Assembly (NCBI GenBank): GCA_030039575.1
Contig: JASHVH010000425.1
Location: forward strand, 1-17,553
From: Acidimicrobiales bacterium
GTDB lineage: Bacteria > Actinomycetota > Acidimicrobiia > Acidimicrobiales > Palsa-688
Length of the DNA: 17,553 nt
Direction of reading: 5' to 3'
The position numbers and the translations under genes are program-made. The notes under the pieces were generated by a model. It was not told the origin of the DNA. It made no database searches and saw only the letters and a program-made list of their open reading frames with translations. The stretch's first letter is position 1. Every line of letters starts with the position of its first letter. This document shows positions 7,129-13,642 of this stretch, one piece after another.

Positions 7129-8451
7129 CTACCGCGAAGCCACAGCCGACATCTCGGGGGTGACCGGCGGCGGCAGTTCCTCAACCTCTCGGTCCCCGTC
7201 CCTGGCAAGAACAGAGGGGGGACGAGCCGCCCGGAACCCGACCTCGATGGCCAGCCCGCCTTCTGGTCTTGCCGTCGCGGTGACAGTTGCCCCGTGAGCG
7301 GTGGCGACTGCTTTCACGATGGCGAGCCCTAGGCCGTGCCCCTCACTTTGGCCCGAGCGGGAACCATCGCGGCGTTGGAACGGCTGGAAGAGCCGCTCGA
7401 TATCGCCTGGCGGCACCACCGCACCGCTGTTGGCCACCGACAGCACGGCCATGCCGCCTCGCGTGCTGGTGGTGACCCGGGCCCAGCCACCGGGCCGGTT
7501 ATGGCCCAGGGCGTTGTGCACGAGGTTGGTCACCAGCCGCTCGACCAGGCGGGGGTCCCCGGTGGTGGTCGCCGGTTTGATGTCGCTTTCCAGGCGCACG
7601 CCGAGCCTTTCGGCGCCCGGGTGCGGCGTCTGGATGACCAGGTCCGTGATGGCCGCAAGGTCCACGGGCCGCTGTGTTTCCAGGCCTTGTTCGCTCGTAG
7701 CCAGGGTCAAGAGCGCTTCGATAAGCCTTTCCTGTGCTTCACCGTAAAGCAGGACTTCCTCGCAGGTCGACCGCAAACTGGCCGCAGTTGCACCGGGGTC
7801 GGACAGGGCCAGCTGGAGGAGGGTGCGTTCGAGGGTGAGCGGTGTTCGCAGTTCGTGCGAAGCGTTGGCGACAAAACGGCGCTGGGCTTCGAATGACCCC
7901 TCCAGGCGGGACAGTAAACCGTCGAGGGTGTCGCCGAGCTCCTTGAACTCGTCGTCGGGGCCTTCCAGGGCCAGCCGTTCGTGCAGGTTATTGGCCGAAA
8001 TGCGTTGCGCCCTGGCGGTGATGGACCGGAGCGGCCGCAGGACCCGACCGGCGACCAGCCAGCCGAGGGCGACTGACATGACCGTCAAGACCGCCAGCGC
8101 GATCCCGGACTGGACCAGCAGTTGGTGCAAATCCGACCGGTGGGTGCGTTGCGCGAGAGCCACCGCCTTCGATGCCTGGGCCACGAGGTGGGGAGGGACA
8201 TGGTGGTCGCGGTAGCTAAAGATCGTCCGGGCCGGGGGACCGTTTTTTGCCGGCGGCAGGCCTTTCTCTGATATTTGGAAGTAAAAGAAGTTGCCTGTCG
8301 TGGTGCGGACCAGGATGTTGGTAATGGTGAGCAGGACCACGCCGGACACGAGGAACAGCCCTCCATAGAACATAGTCAGCTTGAGGCGGGCCGTTCGGCG
8401 AGGTAGCCGTACCCATGAAAGCGGGGCCAGGGAAGCCACTGTGGGCGCCAT
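7129..8451 (-). CDS. Sensor histidine kinase of two-component system 1 (HK1)
   Basis: This 440-residue membrane kinase has membrane helix 1 at about 27-48, an extracytoplasmic domain of only about 60 residues (49-110, no cysteine), membrane helix 2 at 111-133, HAMP at about 134-187, the His box FVANASHELRTPL with the phospho-accepting His199, the N box (LVTNLVHNALGHN, Asn309 and Asn313) and the G2 lid GHGLGLAIVK (371-380). The G1 region reads VANSGAVVPPGD instead of D-x-G-x-G, a variant also present in part in HK2. The C-terminal 30 residues are an acidic/Pro tail. The start is ATG 8451 with AGGA upstream, five nt after the RR1 stop, so both proteins are made from one mRNA. The partner is RR1. 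The sensed signal is unknown; one possibility is the state of lipoprotein 9253, encoded divergently. Confidence 0.93.
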   Translation of the reverse strand: MAPTVASLAPLSWVRLPRRTARLKLTMFYGGLFLVSGVVLLTITNILVRTTTGNFFYFQISEKGLPPAKNGPPARTIFSYRDHHVPPHLVAQASKAVALAQRTHRSDLHQLLVQSGIALAVLTVMSVALGWLVAGRVLRPLRSITARAQRISANNLHERLALEGPDDEFKELGDTLDGLLSRLEGSFEAQRRFVANASHELRTPLTLERTLLQLALSDPGATAASLRSTCEEVLLYGEAQERLIEALLTLATSEQGLETQRPVDLAAITDLVIQTPHPGAERLGVRLESDIKPATTTGDPRLVERLVTNLVHNALGHNRPGGWARVTTSTRGGMAVLSVANSGAVVPPGDIERLFQPFQRRDGSRSGQSEGHGLGLAIVKAVATAHGATVTATARPEGGLAIEVGFRAARPPSVLARDGDREVEELPPPVTPEMSAVASR

Positions 8452-8456
8452 TTTTC

Positions 8457-9110
8457 CTAGATCCTGTAACCGCTGTCGCGGACGGTCTCGATTACCGGCG
8501 GGTCGCCGAGTTTGGCGCGGAGCCGCCCAATTGTGGTCTTGACGGTAGTGGTAAAGGGGTCTGCCATTTCGTCCCACACTTTTTCGAGCAGTTCCTCGGC
8601 GGTGACCGCACGGCCCCGGGCGGCCAATAGGTACTCGAGCACGGCGAGTTCCTTTGGGCTCAAGACCAGGCGCCGGCCGCCCCGAAATGCGACCCTGCGG
8701 GAGGGGTCGACGCTCAGGTCGCCGTGCTCGAGCACGGGCGGTAGGACCGACGGCGAGCGGCGGCCCAGCGCCCTCACCCTCGCAACGAGCTCGGCGAAAT
8801 CAAAGGGTTTGGGGAGGTAATCGTCGGCCCCCAGGCCAAGCCCGTCCACCCGGTCCCTCACAGTGCCGGCCGCCGTGAGCATGATCACGCGGCTTTCGCA
8901 ACGTTCAGCGACCAGGGCCTTACAGACCTCGTCCCCGTGCAGGCCGGGGAGGTCGCGGTCGAGCACGACGACGTCGTAGGGCGTGAGGGTGGCGTGAGAG
9001 ACGGCGTCGCGGCCGTCGAAGACGATGTCGACGGCCATGCCTTCTCGGCGCAGCCCGGTCGCTACTGCCGTGGCCAGCCGCTCATGGTCCTCTGCTACCA
9101 GCACTCTCAT
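8457..9110 (-). CDS. OmpR-family response regulator of two-component system 1 (RR1)
   Basis: This 217-residue protein has a receiver domain (1-115) with acidic pocket Glu7/Asp8, phospho-acceptor Asp51 (VVLDRDLPG), switch Thr79 (MLTAAG) and Lys101 (LPKPF). A C-terminal winged helix follows (about 125-217); its recognition region reads FTTTVKTTIGRLRAKLGD and it ends with the RDSGYRI hairpin. The start ATG has GGAGG six nt upstream. It is the first gene of RR1-HK1 and is divergent from lipoprotein 9253, with the four-half-site operator 9144-9182 between them. From position, RR1 is the likely reader of that operator and may also control its own operon. The receiver is closely similar to RR2, so the two systems look like duplicates. 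Confidence 0.94.
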   Translation of the reverse strand: MRVLVAEDHERLATAVATGLRREGMAVDIVFDGRDAVSHATLTPYDVVVLDRDLPGLHGDEVCKALVAERCESRVIMLTAAGTVRDRVDGLGLGADDYLPKPFDFAELVARVRALGRRSPSVLPPVLEHGDLSVDPSRRVAFRGGRRLVLSPKELAVLEYLLAARGRAVTAEELLEKVWDEMADPFTTTVKTTIGRLRAKLGDPPVIETVRDSGYRI

Positions 9111-9143
9111 GAGGTTCCTCCGTCTAAGGATGCCAAAGCGAAG

Positions 9144-9199
9144 GTGACAGTTGGGTCACAGCCACTGTCACCGTGCTGTGACTGCCTGCTCAGTACAAC
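9144..9199 (+). promoter_or_regulatory. Four-half-site operator and -10 box for lipoprotein 9253
   Basis: The half-sites are GTGACAG (9144-9150), GTCACAG (9155-9161), CTGTCAC (9165-9171) and CTGTGAC (9176-9182). Start-to-start spacing is 11, 10 and 11 bp, one helical turn each, and the last two are the reverse complements of the first two. Exactly 11 nt after the last half-site comes TACAAC (9194-9199), a good -10 hexamer. The operator replaces a normal -35 box, as expected for an OmpR-family activator. The transcript would have a leader of about 45 nt. The palindrome also faces the RR1 gene, but no clear -10 box appears on that side. Confidence 0.8.
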
Positions 9200-9252
9200 T
9201 GACTACCAACAGCACCGGACGTCGAAGCACACGCAAGAAAGGAAACACCGAA

Positions 9253-9873
9253 ATGCAGGCAAAATCCGCTCGGCCGGCGGGCCGCGGGGTCGGCAGGTCT
9301 CGCTGGCGCCGAACGGGGCCGTTGGCCGCCGCCTTCGCGGGCGTGGCCCTGGCCGCCTCCGCCTGTGGGGGCGGCGGCTCGAACGCCGCCGTCGCTCACG
9401 TAGGGAAGACCACTCCGACGACGGCCGCCACCGCCGGCACGCAGGTTGGCGCCTACGGCCCGAATTACCAGAGAGGCTTGAAGTACACCGCATGCATGCG
9501 CAAGAACGGTGAACCCGGTTTTCCCGAACCCAACAGTCAAGGAGATTTCTTCTTTAAGGCTACCGGTGGGCCAAACGCCAGTAGCGGCGTCAACCCGAGC
9601 TCGCCGGCGTTCCAGGCGGCCGACAAAGCGTGCAAGGCGCTGGCACCCCCGACGCCTACCGCGAACCAAGCGGAGACCTCCCTGGCCCAGGCGTTGAAGT
9701 ACACGCAGTGCATGCGCAAGAACGGCGTGCTGAACTTCCCCGACCCGAAGGTAGGTCCTGGAGGGACAATCGAGATGTTGATTGGGGCCGCGTCCGGCAT
9801 CAACCCGAACGCGCCCCAGTTCCAGAAGGCAATGCAGGCGTGCCACTCGCTGCTGCCGGCCGGGGCACCTTGA
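9253..9873 (+). CDS. Secreted lipoprotein with duplicated CMxxNG/FPxP modules (paralogue A)
   Basis: This 206-residue protein has a basic N-terminus (RGVGRSRWRR), a hydrophobic stretch and a lipobox-like ALAASAC, so Cys38 should carry lipid and anchor it outside the membrane. A conserved SNAAVAHVGKTTPTT follows. Two modules come next: CMRKNGEPGFPEP (Cys81) to DKACKALAP (Cys127), and CMRKNGVLNFPDP (Cys153) to MQACHSLLP (Cys197). Each has two cysteines, probably a disulfide, and a PxSPxFQxA segment before the second. Unlike its paralogues it has Asn instead of His after CMRK. The start is ATG 9253 (AGGA upstream); an earlier in-frame ATG at 9151 lies inside the operator and is rejected. It is driven by the 9144-9199 promoter. 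I recognise no named family and no catalytic motif. Confidence 0.87.
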   Translation: MQAKSARPAGRGVGRSRWRRTGPLAAAFAGVALAASACGGGGSNAAVAHVGKTTPTTAATAGTQVGAYGPNYQRGLKYTACMRKNGEPGFPEPNSQGDFFFKATGGPNASSGVNPSSPAFQAADKACKALAPPTPTANQAETSLAQALKYTQCMRKNGVLNFPDPKVGPGGTIEMLIGAASGINPNAPQFQKAMQACHSLLPAGAP

Positions 9874-9923
9874 CCGGAAGTGGGCTCTCGGCCGCCTCGC
9901 ACTAACGAGGACCCCGGCGACCT

Positions 9924-9981
9924 GGGGCCGAAAAGTGTTACCGGGGCTGAAAAAGGTGGTTGTAGCTACCTTTTCAGCCCC
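9924..9981 (+). repeat. 58-bp three-arm repeat element, copy 2
   Basis: The order is GGGGCCGAAAA (9924-9934), 8-nt spacer, GGGGCTGAAAA (9943-9953), 17-nt loop, TTTTCAGCCCC (9971-9981). This is the same layout and total length as copy 1 at 1180-1237. The stem is lengthened by GGT/ACC next to a bulged A. It lies 50 nt after lipoprotein 9253 and before the convergent end of RR2, so it could end or separate the two transcripts. It lacks a U-tract. The rest of 9874-10039 shows nothing else. Confidence 0.8.
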
Positions 9982-10039
9982 TGTACCGGCCTGCCCAGGT
10001 TTTTGCGTAACCATCGCGATGTGAGCGTGAGCACGCCCT

Positions 10040-10696
10040 TCAGCCGACCCGGTAGCCGGCCCCTGTGAGGGTCTCGATAACCTGCGGGTCGCCCAATTTG
10101 CGCCTCAACCGGCCGATCGTCACCTGGACCGTCTTCGTAAACGGGTCTGCGTTCTCGTCCCATACTTGTTCGAGCAAGTCCTCGGCGGACAAGAAAGCCG
10201 GGCTCGCTTTTATGAGGGCTTCCAGAACGGCCAGTTCCTTGACGGACAGTTCGATCAGCCGGCCGTCACGGCTGACCGTCCGGCGCAAGGGGTCGAGCTC
10301 GATACCGGCGGCCCGCAAAACCCGGGGATGCGCCGTCGGTTGCCGTCTGGCGAGTGCCCGCACCCTGAGCAGCAGCTCCGGAAAATGAAACGGTTTGCTC
10401 AGGTAATCGTCAGCGCCGAGTTTCAGGCCCGAGACCCGGTCACCGGGAGCCCCGGAGGCGGTCAGCATGAGGACCATCACCGGCCGTTCGCCGTCGGCGA
10501 TCATCTTGCAGATCAGGTCACCGTGCAAGCCGGGGAGGTCCCTGTCCAGGACGACCACGTCGTACGGGTTCACCTCGAGCTTGCCCACCGCGTCGAGGCC
10601 GTCGTAGGCCACGTCGGCGGCTATGCCCTGGTCGCGGAGCCCTTCGGCGATGTCGTCGGCCAAACGGCGGACGTCCTCTACGACCAGCACCCTCAT
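10040..10696 (-). CDS. OmpR-family response regulator of two-component system 2 (RR2)
   Basis: This 218-residue protein is similar to RR1 throughout. The receiver has Glu7/Asp8, phospho-acceptor Asp51 (VVLDRDLPGLHGD), Thr79 (MLTASG) and Lys101 (LSKPF). The winged helix ends with LTGAGYRVG and its recognition region reads FTKTVQVTIGRLRRKLGD. It differs from RR1 at several residues likely to touch DNA (K for T, Q-V for K-T, R for A), in line with the different half-site next to each system. The start is the ATG at 10696; the frame open to 10789 overlaps HK2 and is not needed. It follows HK2 by 13 nt on the same strand, so HK2-RR2 is one operon with the gene order reversed relative to RR1-HK1. 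It converges on lipoprotein 9253. Confidence 0.94.
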   Translation of the reverse strand: MRVLVVEDVRRLADDIAEGLRDQGIAADVAYDGLDAVGKLEVNPYDVVVLDRDLPGLHGDLICKMIADGERPVMVLMLTASGAPGDRVSGLKLGADDYLSKPFHFPELLLRVRALARRQPTAHPRVLRAAGIELDPLRRTVSRDGRLIELSVKELAVLEALIKASPAFLSAEDLLEQVWDENADPFTKTVQVTIGRLRRKLGDPQVIETLTGAGYRVG

Positions 10697-10709
10697 CCTC
10701 TCAGCGCCC

Positions 10710-12017
10710 TCATACCCGGAGCGCCATCGGCAACCCGACCACGACGCGCAGGCCGCCTTCGGGCCGGGCGTGCAGTTCGAGGGTGCCACCGTGGGCGATG
10801 GCGATGGCCCGCACGATCGACAGCCCCAGGCCGGCGCCGTTGTTGTCGGCCACCCGCTCGGGCCCGAGCTTGCGGAAGGGCTTCGCCAAGTCCTGAACTG
10901 CGCCCTCGTCGAGGATGGGCCCCCCGCTGTCGACGAGGAGGTAGGCGATACCGTCGCGCGTGCTGTCGGAGATAACGATCAAGCCGTCGGGGACGTTGTG
11001 GCAGACCGCGTTGTTCACCACGTTGGCGACCAGGCGGGCCAGCAGGGTTTCGTTCCCCATCACCTCGTAAGCGACAGTGGCGTCCAGGACGGTCAGGCGA
11101 AGACGAGAAATCTCGTCCTCGTTGGCCACGAGGGCGGCGAAGACGAGATCTTGGAGCGACACCTCCCTCAGTTCCCCCAGCGCCCCTCTTTGCGCTCTGG
11201 CCAGGACCAGCAAGCCCTCGAGGAGCTTGTCTGCCTGGTTGAGCCCTTCTTCGAGCTTTCCGGCCAGGACCTTTATTTCAGATGAGGCTCGAGGTTTGCC
11301 CAGCGCCACATCGATGGAGGTGCGCATCATGGCTAACGGCGTGCGCAGTTCGTGGGAGGCGTTGGCCACGAACCGCCGCTGGGCCTCGAAGGCGGTCTCC
11401 AGGCGGCCCAACAGGCCGTCGATGGTGTCCCCAAGGTCCTTCAATTCGTCGTTGGGCCCATGCACGGCCAAGCGCTCGTGCAGGTTCTCCTCCGAGATAT
11501 GACGGGCGGAGGCGGTCATGGTCCGCAGTGGGCGGAGCACACGGCCCGCCATGAGCCAACCCAGGCCGATCGAGATCACGGCCATGATGCCGAGGGCTAT
11601 GGCGGACACCATGAGAAGGTTCGCCCGCTGGCTGGCGGTGGGCAGGGTGGCTTCGATCTGAGCCGCACCGACAGGGGCCGCACCGACATGGCTGATGGGG
11701 GGACGGACGATATAAAAAGCGCCGCCCGATGGCTCCTGGAGCACCTTGCCTGACGTGCCTTGAGGTGACGGGCAAGGTACGCCGAAGGCCTGGCAGACCC
11801 GGATCGACCCGGTGGCGGGCCCGGCAACCGCCTTGACGACCCCGTTTTGGGTACCGACAATGCTGAAGTTTGTAGCCTCGGACCGGCCCGCGACCAGCCC
11901 GTACGTAATGGCAAGCAGGACCGCACCCGAGATCAAGAACAACCCTCCGTACAGCGCGGTGAGGCGCAGGCGCACGGTGCGCCGTGGTAGGTGCAGCCAA
12001 GATCGTGGCGCCAACAC
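10710..12017 (-). CDS. Sensor histidine kinase of two-component system 2 (HK2)
   Basis: About 435 residues. Membrane helix 1 is at about 22-42, the extracytoplasmic domain at about 43-131, membrane helix 2 at about 132-155, and HAMP at about 156-210 (AGRVLRPLRTMTASARHISE). The His box FVANASHELRTPL has His222, the N box reads LLARLVANVVNNAVCHN, and the lid NNGAGLGLSIVRA. The cytoplasmic half is close to HK1. The sensor domain is different: it carries Cys75 and Cys82 in CQAFGVPCPSP, recalling the C-x-x-x-G-V-P-x-x-P pattern of the neighbouring lipoproteins. I prefer the GTG at 12017, as AAAGGAGG lies just before it (a TTG follows directly); an ATG at 12035 is possible but lacks a ribosome site. 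It is divergent from lipoprotein 12116 across a shared operator and followed by RR2. Confidence 0.92.
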   Translation of the reverse strand: MLAPRSWLHLPRRTVRLRLTALYGGLFLISGAVLLAITYGLVAGRSEATNFSIVGTQNGVVKAVAGPATGSIRVCQAFGVPCPSPQGTSGKVLQEPSGGAFYIVRPPISHVGAAPVGAAQIEATLPTASQRANLLMVSAIALGIMAVISIGLGWLMAGRVLRPLRTMTASARHISEENLHERLAVHGPNDELKDLGDTIDGLLGRLETAFEAQRRFVANASHELRTPLAMMRTSIDVALGKPRASSEIKVLAGKLEEGLNQADKLLEGLLVLARAQRGALGELREVSLQDLVFAALVANEDEISRLRLTVLDATVAYEVMGNETLLARLVANVVNNAVCHNVPDGLIVISDSTRDGIAYLLVDSGGPILDEGAVQDLAKPFRKLGPERVADNNGAGLGLSIVRAIAIAHGGTLELHARPEGGLRVVVGLPMALRV

Positions 12018-12052
12018 AGGCCCTCCTTTGCTCATAGGGTGCCCGATGGCCA

Positions 12053-12108
12053 GTAACAGCAAATTAACAGCGGTTGTTTGGGTGCTGTTACCGCCCCCGG
12101 CTTATAAC
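12053..12108 (+). promoter_or_regulatory. Four-half-site operator and -10 box for lipoprotein 12116
   Basis: The half-sites are GTAACAG (12053-12059), TTAACAG (12064-12070), TTGTTTG (12074-12080, imperfect) and CTGTTAC (12085-12091). Spacing is again 11-10-11 bp, with -10 box TATAAC at 12103-12108 after 11 nt. The core is GTAACA rather than GTCACA. The start codon follows the -10 box by 7 nt, so the mRNA probably begins at the ATG. The operator lies upstream of HK2 too and may control both directions. Confidence 0.8.
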
Positions 12109-12115
12109 CAGCCGC

Positions 12116-12826
12116 ATGACCAAAGTGCCCGCGTTGCTAGTGGCGCACAAGCCACGGGGGGTTGTCCTGCTGAGCGTGCTGGCCGGGGGTGTCCTGCTCC
12201 TGGCCGCCTGCGGGGGCAGCCCAGGCAACGGCAATGCGGCCGTCGCCCACCTGGGGAGCACCACAACGACCAGCGCGTCGAGCCCGCCGGGCACCAGCAC
12301 GCAGTCGGGTGGCGGCTCAGGACCGGGTGGCGGCTCAGGACCGAGTAGCGCCTCCGCACCGGGGGGCGGCTCGGGAGCCCAAGTGGGCATGGCCGACCCC
12401 GGCGCCAGCCAGTCCCAGCTGCTGGCCTACTCGCACTGTATGCAAACCCATGGGGTGCCGAGCTTCCCCGAGCCCAACGCCCAGGGTGTGATCACGGGCA
12501 TAAACCAGGATGCGCCTGGCTTCCAGGCGGCCAGCAACGACTGCAAGCACCTCTTGCCGAACGGTGGCAAGCCGACGGCCGCTGAGGAGGCGCAGGCTGT
12601 GGCGCAAGCGCTCGAGCTCTCCAAGTGCATGCGCGCCCACGGCATCGCCGACTTCCCCGACCCCCAGGTTTCGAACGGGGGAGCGCAAATCAGGATCAGC
12701 CTGCAAGGCGGTAAAGGCAGCGACCTCAACCCTCAAAATCCTCAGTTCCAGGCCGCTTCGAAGGCGTGCCAGGCTTTTAACCCGCTGAAGGGCGGCAAGT
12801 TCTCGTCCAGCGCCGGGCCCAAATGA
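12116..12826 (+). CDS. Secreted lipoprotein with duplicated CMxxHG/FPxP modules (paralogue B)
   Basis: This 236-residue protein has a signal peptide with the classical lipobox LLAAC (Cys32), then GGSPGNGNAAVAHLGSTTTT and a Gly/Ser linker (to about 90) that contains a duplicated 6-residue unit. Module 1 runs CMQTHGVPSFPEP (Cys108) to NDCKHLLPNG (Cys143); module 2 runs CMRAHGIADFPDP (Cys171) to KACQAFNP (Cys218). Both include N-x-x-x-P-x-FQAA before the second Cys. The Cys-Met-x-x-His group could bind metal or heme iron, but no CxxCH heme site exists and paralogue A lacks the His; a structural disulfide module is equally possible. The start at 12116 has no ribosome site and sits just after a -10 box, as for leaderless mRNA. 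It is divergent from HK2 and 99 bp before paralogue C. Confidence 0.87.
   Translation: MTKVPALLVAHKPRGVVLLSVLAGGVLLLAACGGSPGNGNAAVAHLGSTTTTSASSPPGTSTQSGGGSGPGGGSGPSSASAPGGGSGAQVGMADPGASQSQLLAYSHCMQTHGVPSFPEPNAQGVITGINQDAPGFQAASNDCKHLLPNGGKPTAAEEAQAVAQALELSKCMRAHGIADFPDPQVSNGGAQIRISLQGGKGSDLNPQNPQFQAASKACQAFNPLKGGKFSSSAGPK
12307..12342 (+). repeat. 18-bp tandem duplication in the linker of lipoprotein B
   Basis: Two identical 18-bp units (GGGTGGCGGCTCAGGACC) lie side by side and encode part of the Gly/Ser linker. A slip in copy number would only change linker length. A related third unit follows with changes. Confidence 0.85.
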
Positions 12827-12884
12827 GCCGCGGGGCTCCGCCAAGGTCGGCCGGGTGGCTACGCGCTGGGCCCGCCGGCCCGGC

Positions 12885-12919
12885 TTGTTCCGGCGTTGTT
12901 ACCGCACCCTGGTTATAAC
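12885..12919 (+). promoter_or_regulatory. Half operator and -10 box for lipoprotein 12926
   Basis: Only the two promoter-proximal half-sites are present: TTGTTCC (12885-12891) and TTGTTAC (12896-12902), 11 bp apart. TATAAC (12914-12919) follows after the same 11-nt gap seen at the full operators. The two distal half-sites expected near 12864 and 12875 are absent. The ATG lies six nt past the -10 box, so the mRNA would be leaderless. The segment resembles 12074-12115 and was probably copied with the gene. Confidence 0.68.
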
Positions 12920-12925
12920 GGGCCC

Positions 12926-13642
12926 ATGACCAAATCGCCCGCGCCGCTGGTTGCGCAAAAGCCACGGTGGGTTGCCCTGTTTAGCGTGCTGGCCGGGGGT
13001 GTCCTGCTCCTGGCCGCCTGCGGGGGCAGCCCCGGCAACGGCAATGCGGCCGTCGCTCACCTAGGGAGGACCACAACGACCAACGGGTCGAGCTCACCGG
13101 GCGGCAGCACCCAATCCGGTGGCAGCTCAGGACAAGGTGGCGGCTCCGGAGGCGGTGGCGGATCCGTCCAGAACCAGGCTCAGTTCGCCGTGCCCAACGG
13201 CGGCCAGACCCAGGCGCTGGCCTTCTCGCGCTGTATGCAAACCCATGGGGTGCCGAGCTTCCCCGAGCCCAACTCCCAGGGCGTGGCCTCGGGGAGCGGC
13301 ATAAACCCCAACTCGCCCGGTTTCCAGGCCGCTCAAAAGGACTGTGACCACCTCTTGCCGAACGGTGGCCAACCGACTCCGGCGCAAGAGGCACAGGCCG
13401 AGGCGCAGGCGCTGAAGCTCTCCCAGTGCATGCGTTCCCACGGCCTACCGGACTTCCCCGACCCCCAGACCCATTCCGGGGGCGGCGTTGCCATCCGTAT
13501 AACCGTCGGTCCCGGCCAGGGGTCGAACGACCTCAACCCTAATAACCCGCAGTTCCAGGCGGCGGCGAAGGCGTGCATGGGCAAATCGGGCGGCCCTTTC
13601 GCGAAGGGCCCCGTGTCTTCGTCAGGCGGGGCGGCTAAATGA
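12926..13642 (+). CDS. Secreted lipoprotein with duplicated CMxxHG/FPxP modules (paralogue C)
   Basis: This 238-residue protein is the nearest relative of paralogue B. The lipobox LLAAC (Cys32) and the segment GGSPGNGNAAVAHLG are identical, and a Gly-rich linker follows (GQGGGSGGGGGS). Module 1 runs CMQTHGVPSFPEP (Cys103) to KDCDHLLPNG (Cys140); module 2 runs CMRSHGLPDFPDP (Cys168) to KACMGKSGG (Cys217). The DNA is almost identical to B over 74 bp at the lipobox and identical over 43 bp at module 1, while the parts between differ, which suggests recent duplication or gene conversion. The start at 12926 follows a -10 box by six nt without a ribosome site. Its stop overlaps the start of paralogue D (ATGA), so C and D are translationally coupled. 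Confidence 0.87.
   Translation: MTKSPAPLVAQKPRWVALFSVLAGGVLLLAACGGSPGNGNAAVAHLGRTTTTNGSSSPGGSTQSGGSSGQGGGSGGGGGSVQNQAQFAVPNGGQTQALAFSRCMQTHGVPSFPEPNSQGVASGSGINPNSPGFQAAQKDCDHLLPNGGQPTPAQEAQAEAQALKLSQCMRSHGLPDFPDPQTHSGGGVAIRITVGPGQGSNDLNPNNPQFQAAAKACMGKSGGPFAKGPVSSSGGAAK

Noticed and set aside
9151..9252. Upstream ATG at 9151 as the start of lipoprotein A
   Set aside because: It lies inside the operator, upstream of the -10 box, and would bury the signal peptide behind 34 odd residues.
9943..9981. Standard Rho-independent terminator
   Set aside because: The stem is good, but the T-run lies inside the stem and no U-tract follows; the extra direct arm is not explained by a terminator.
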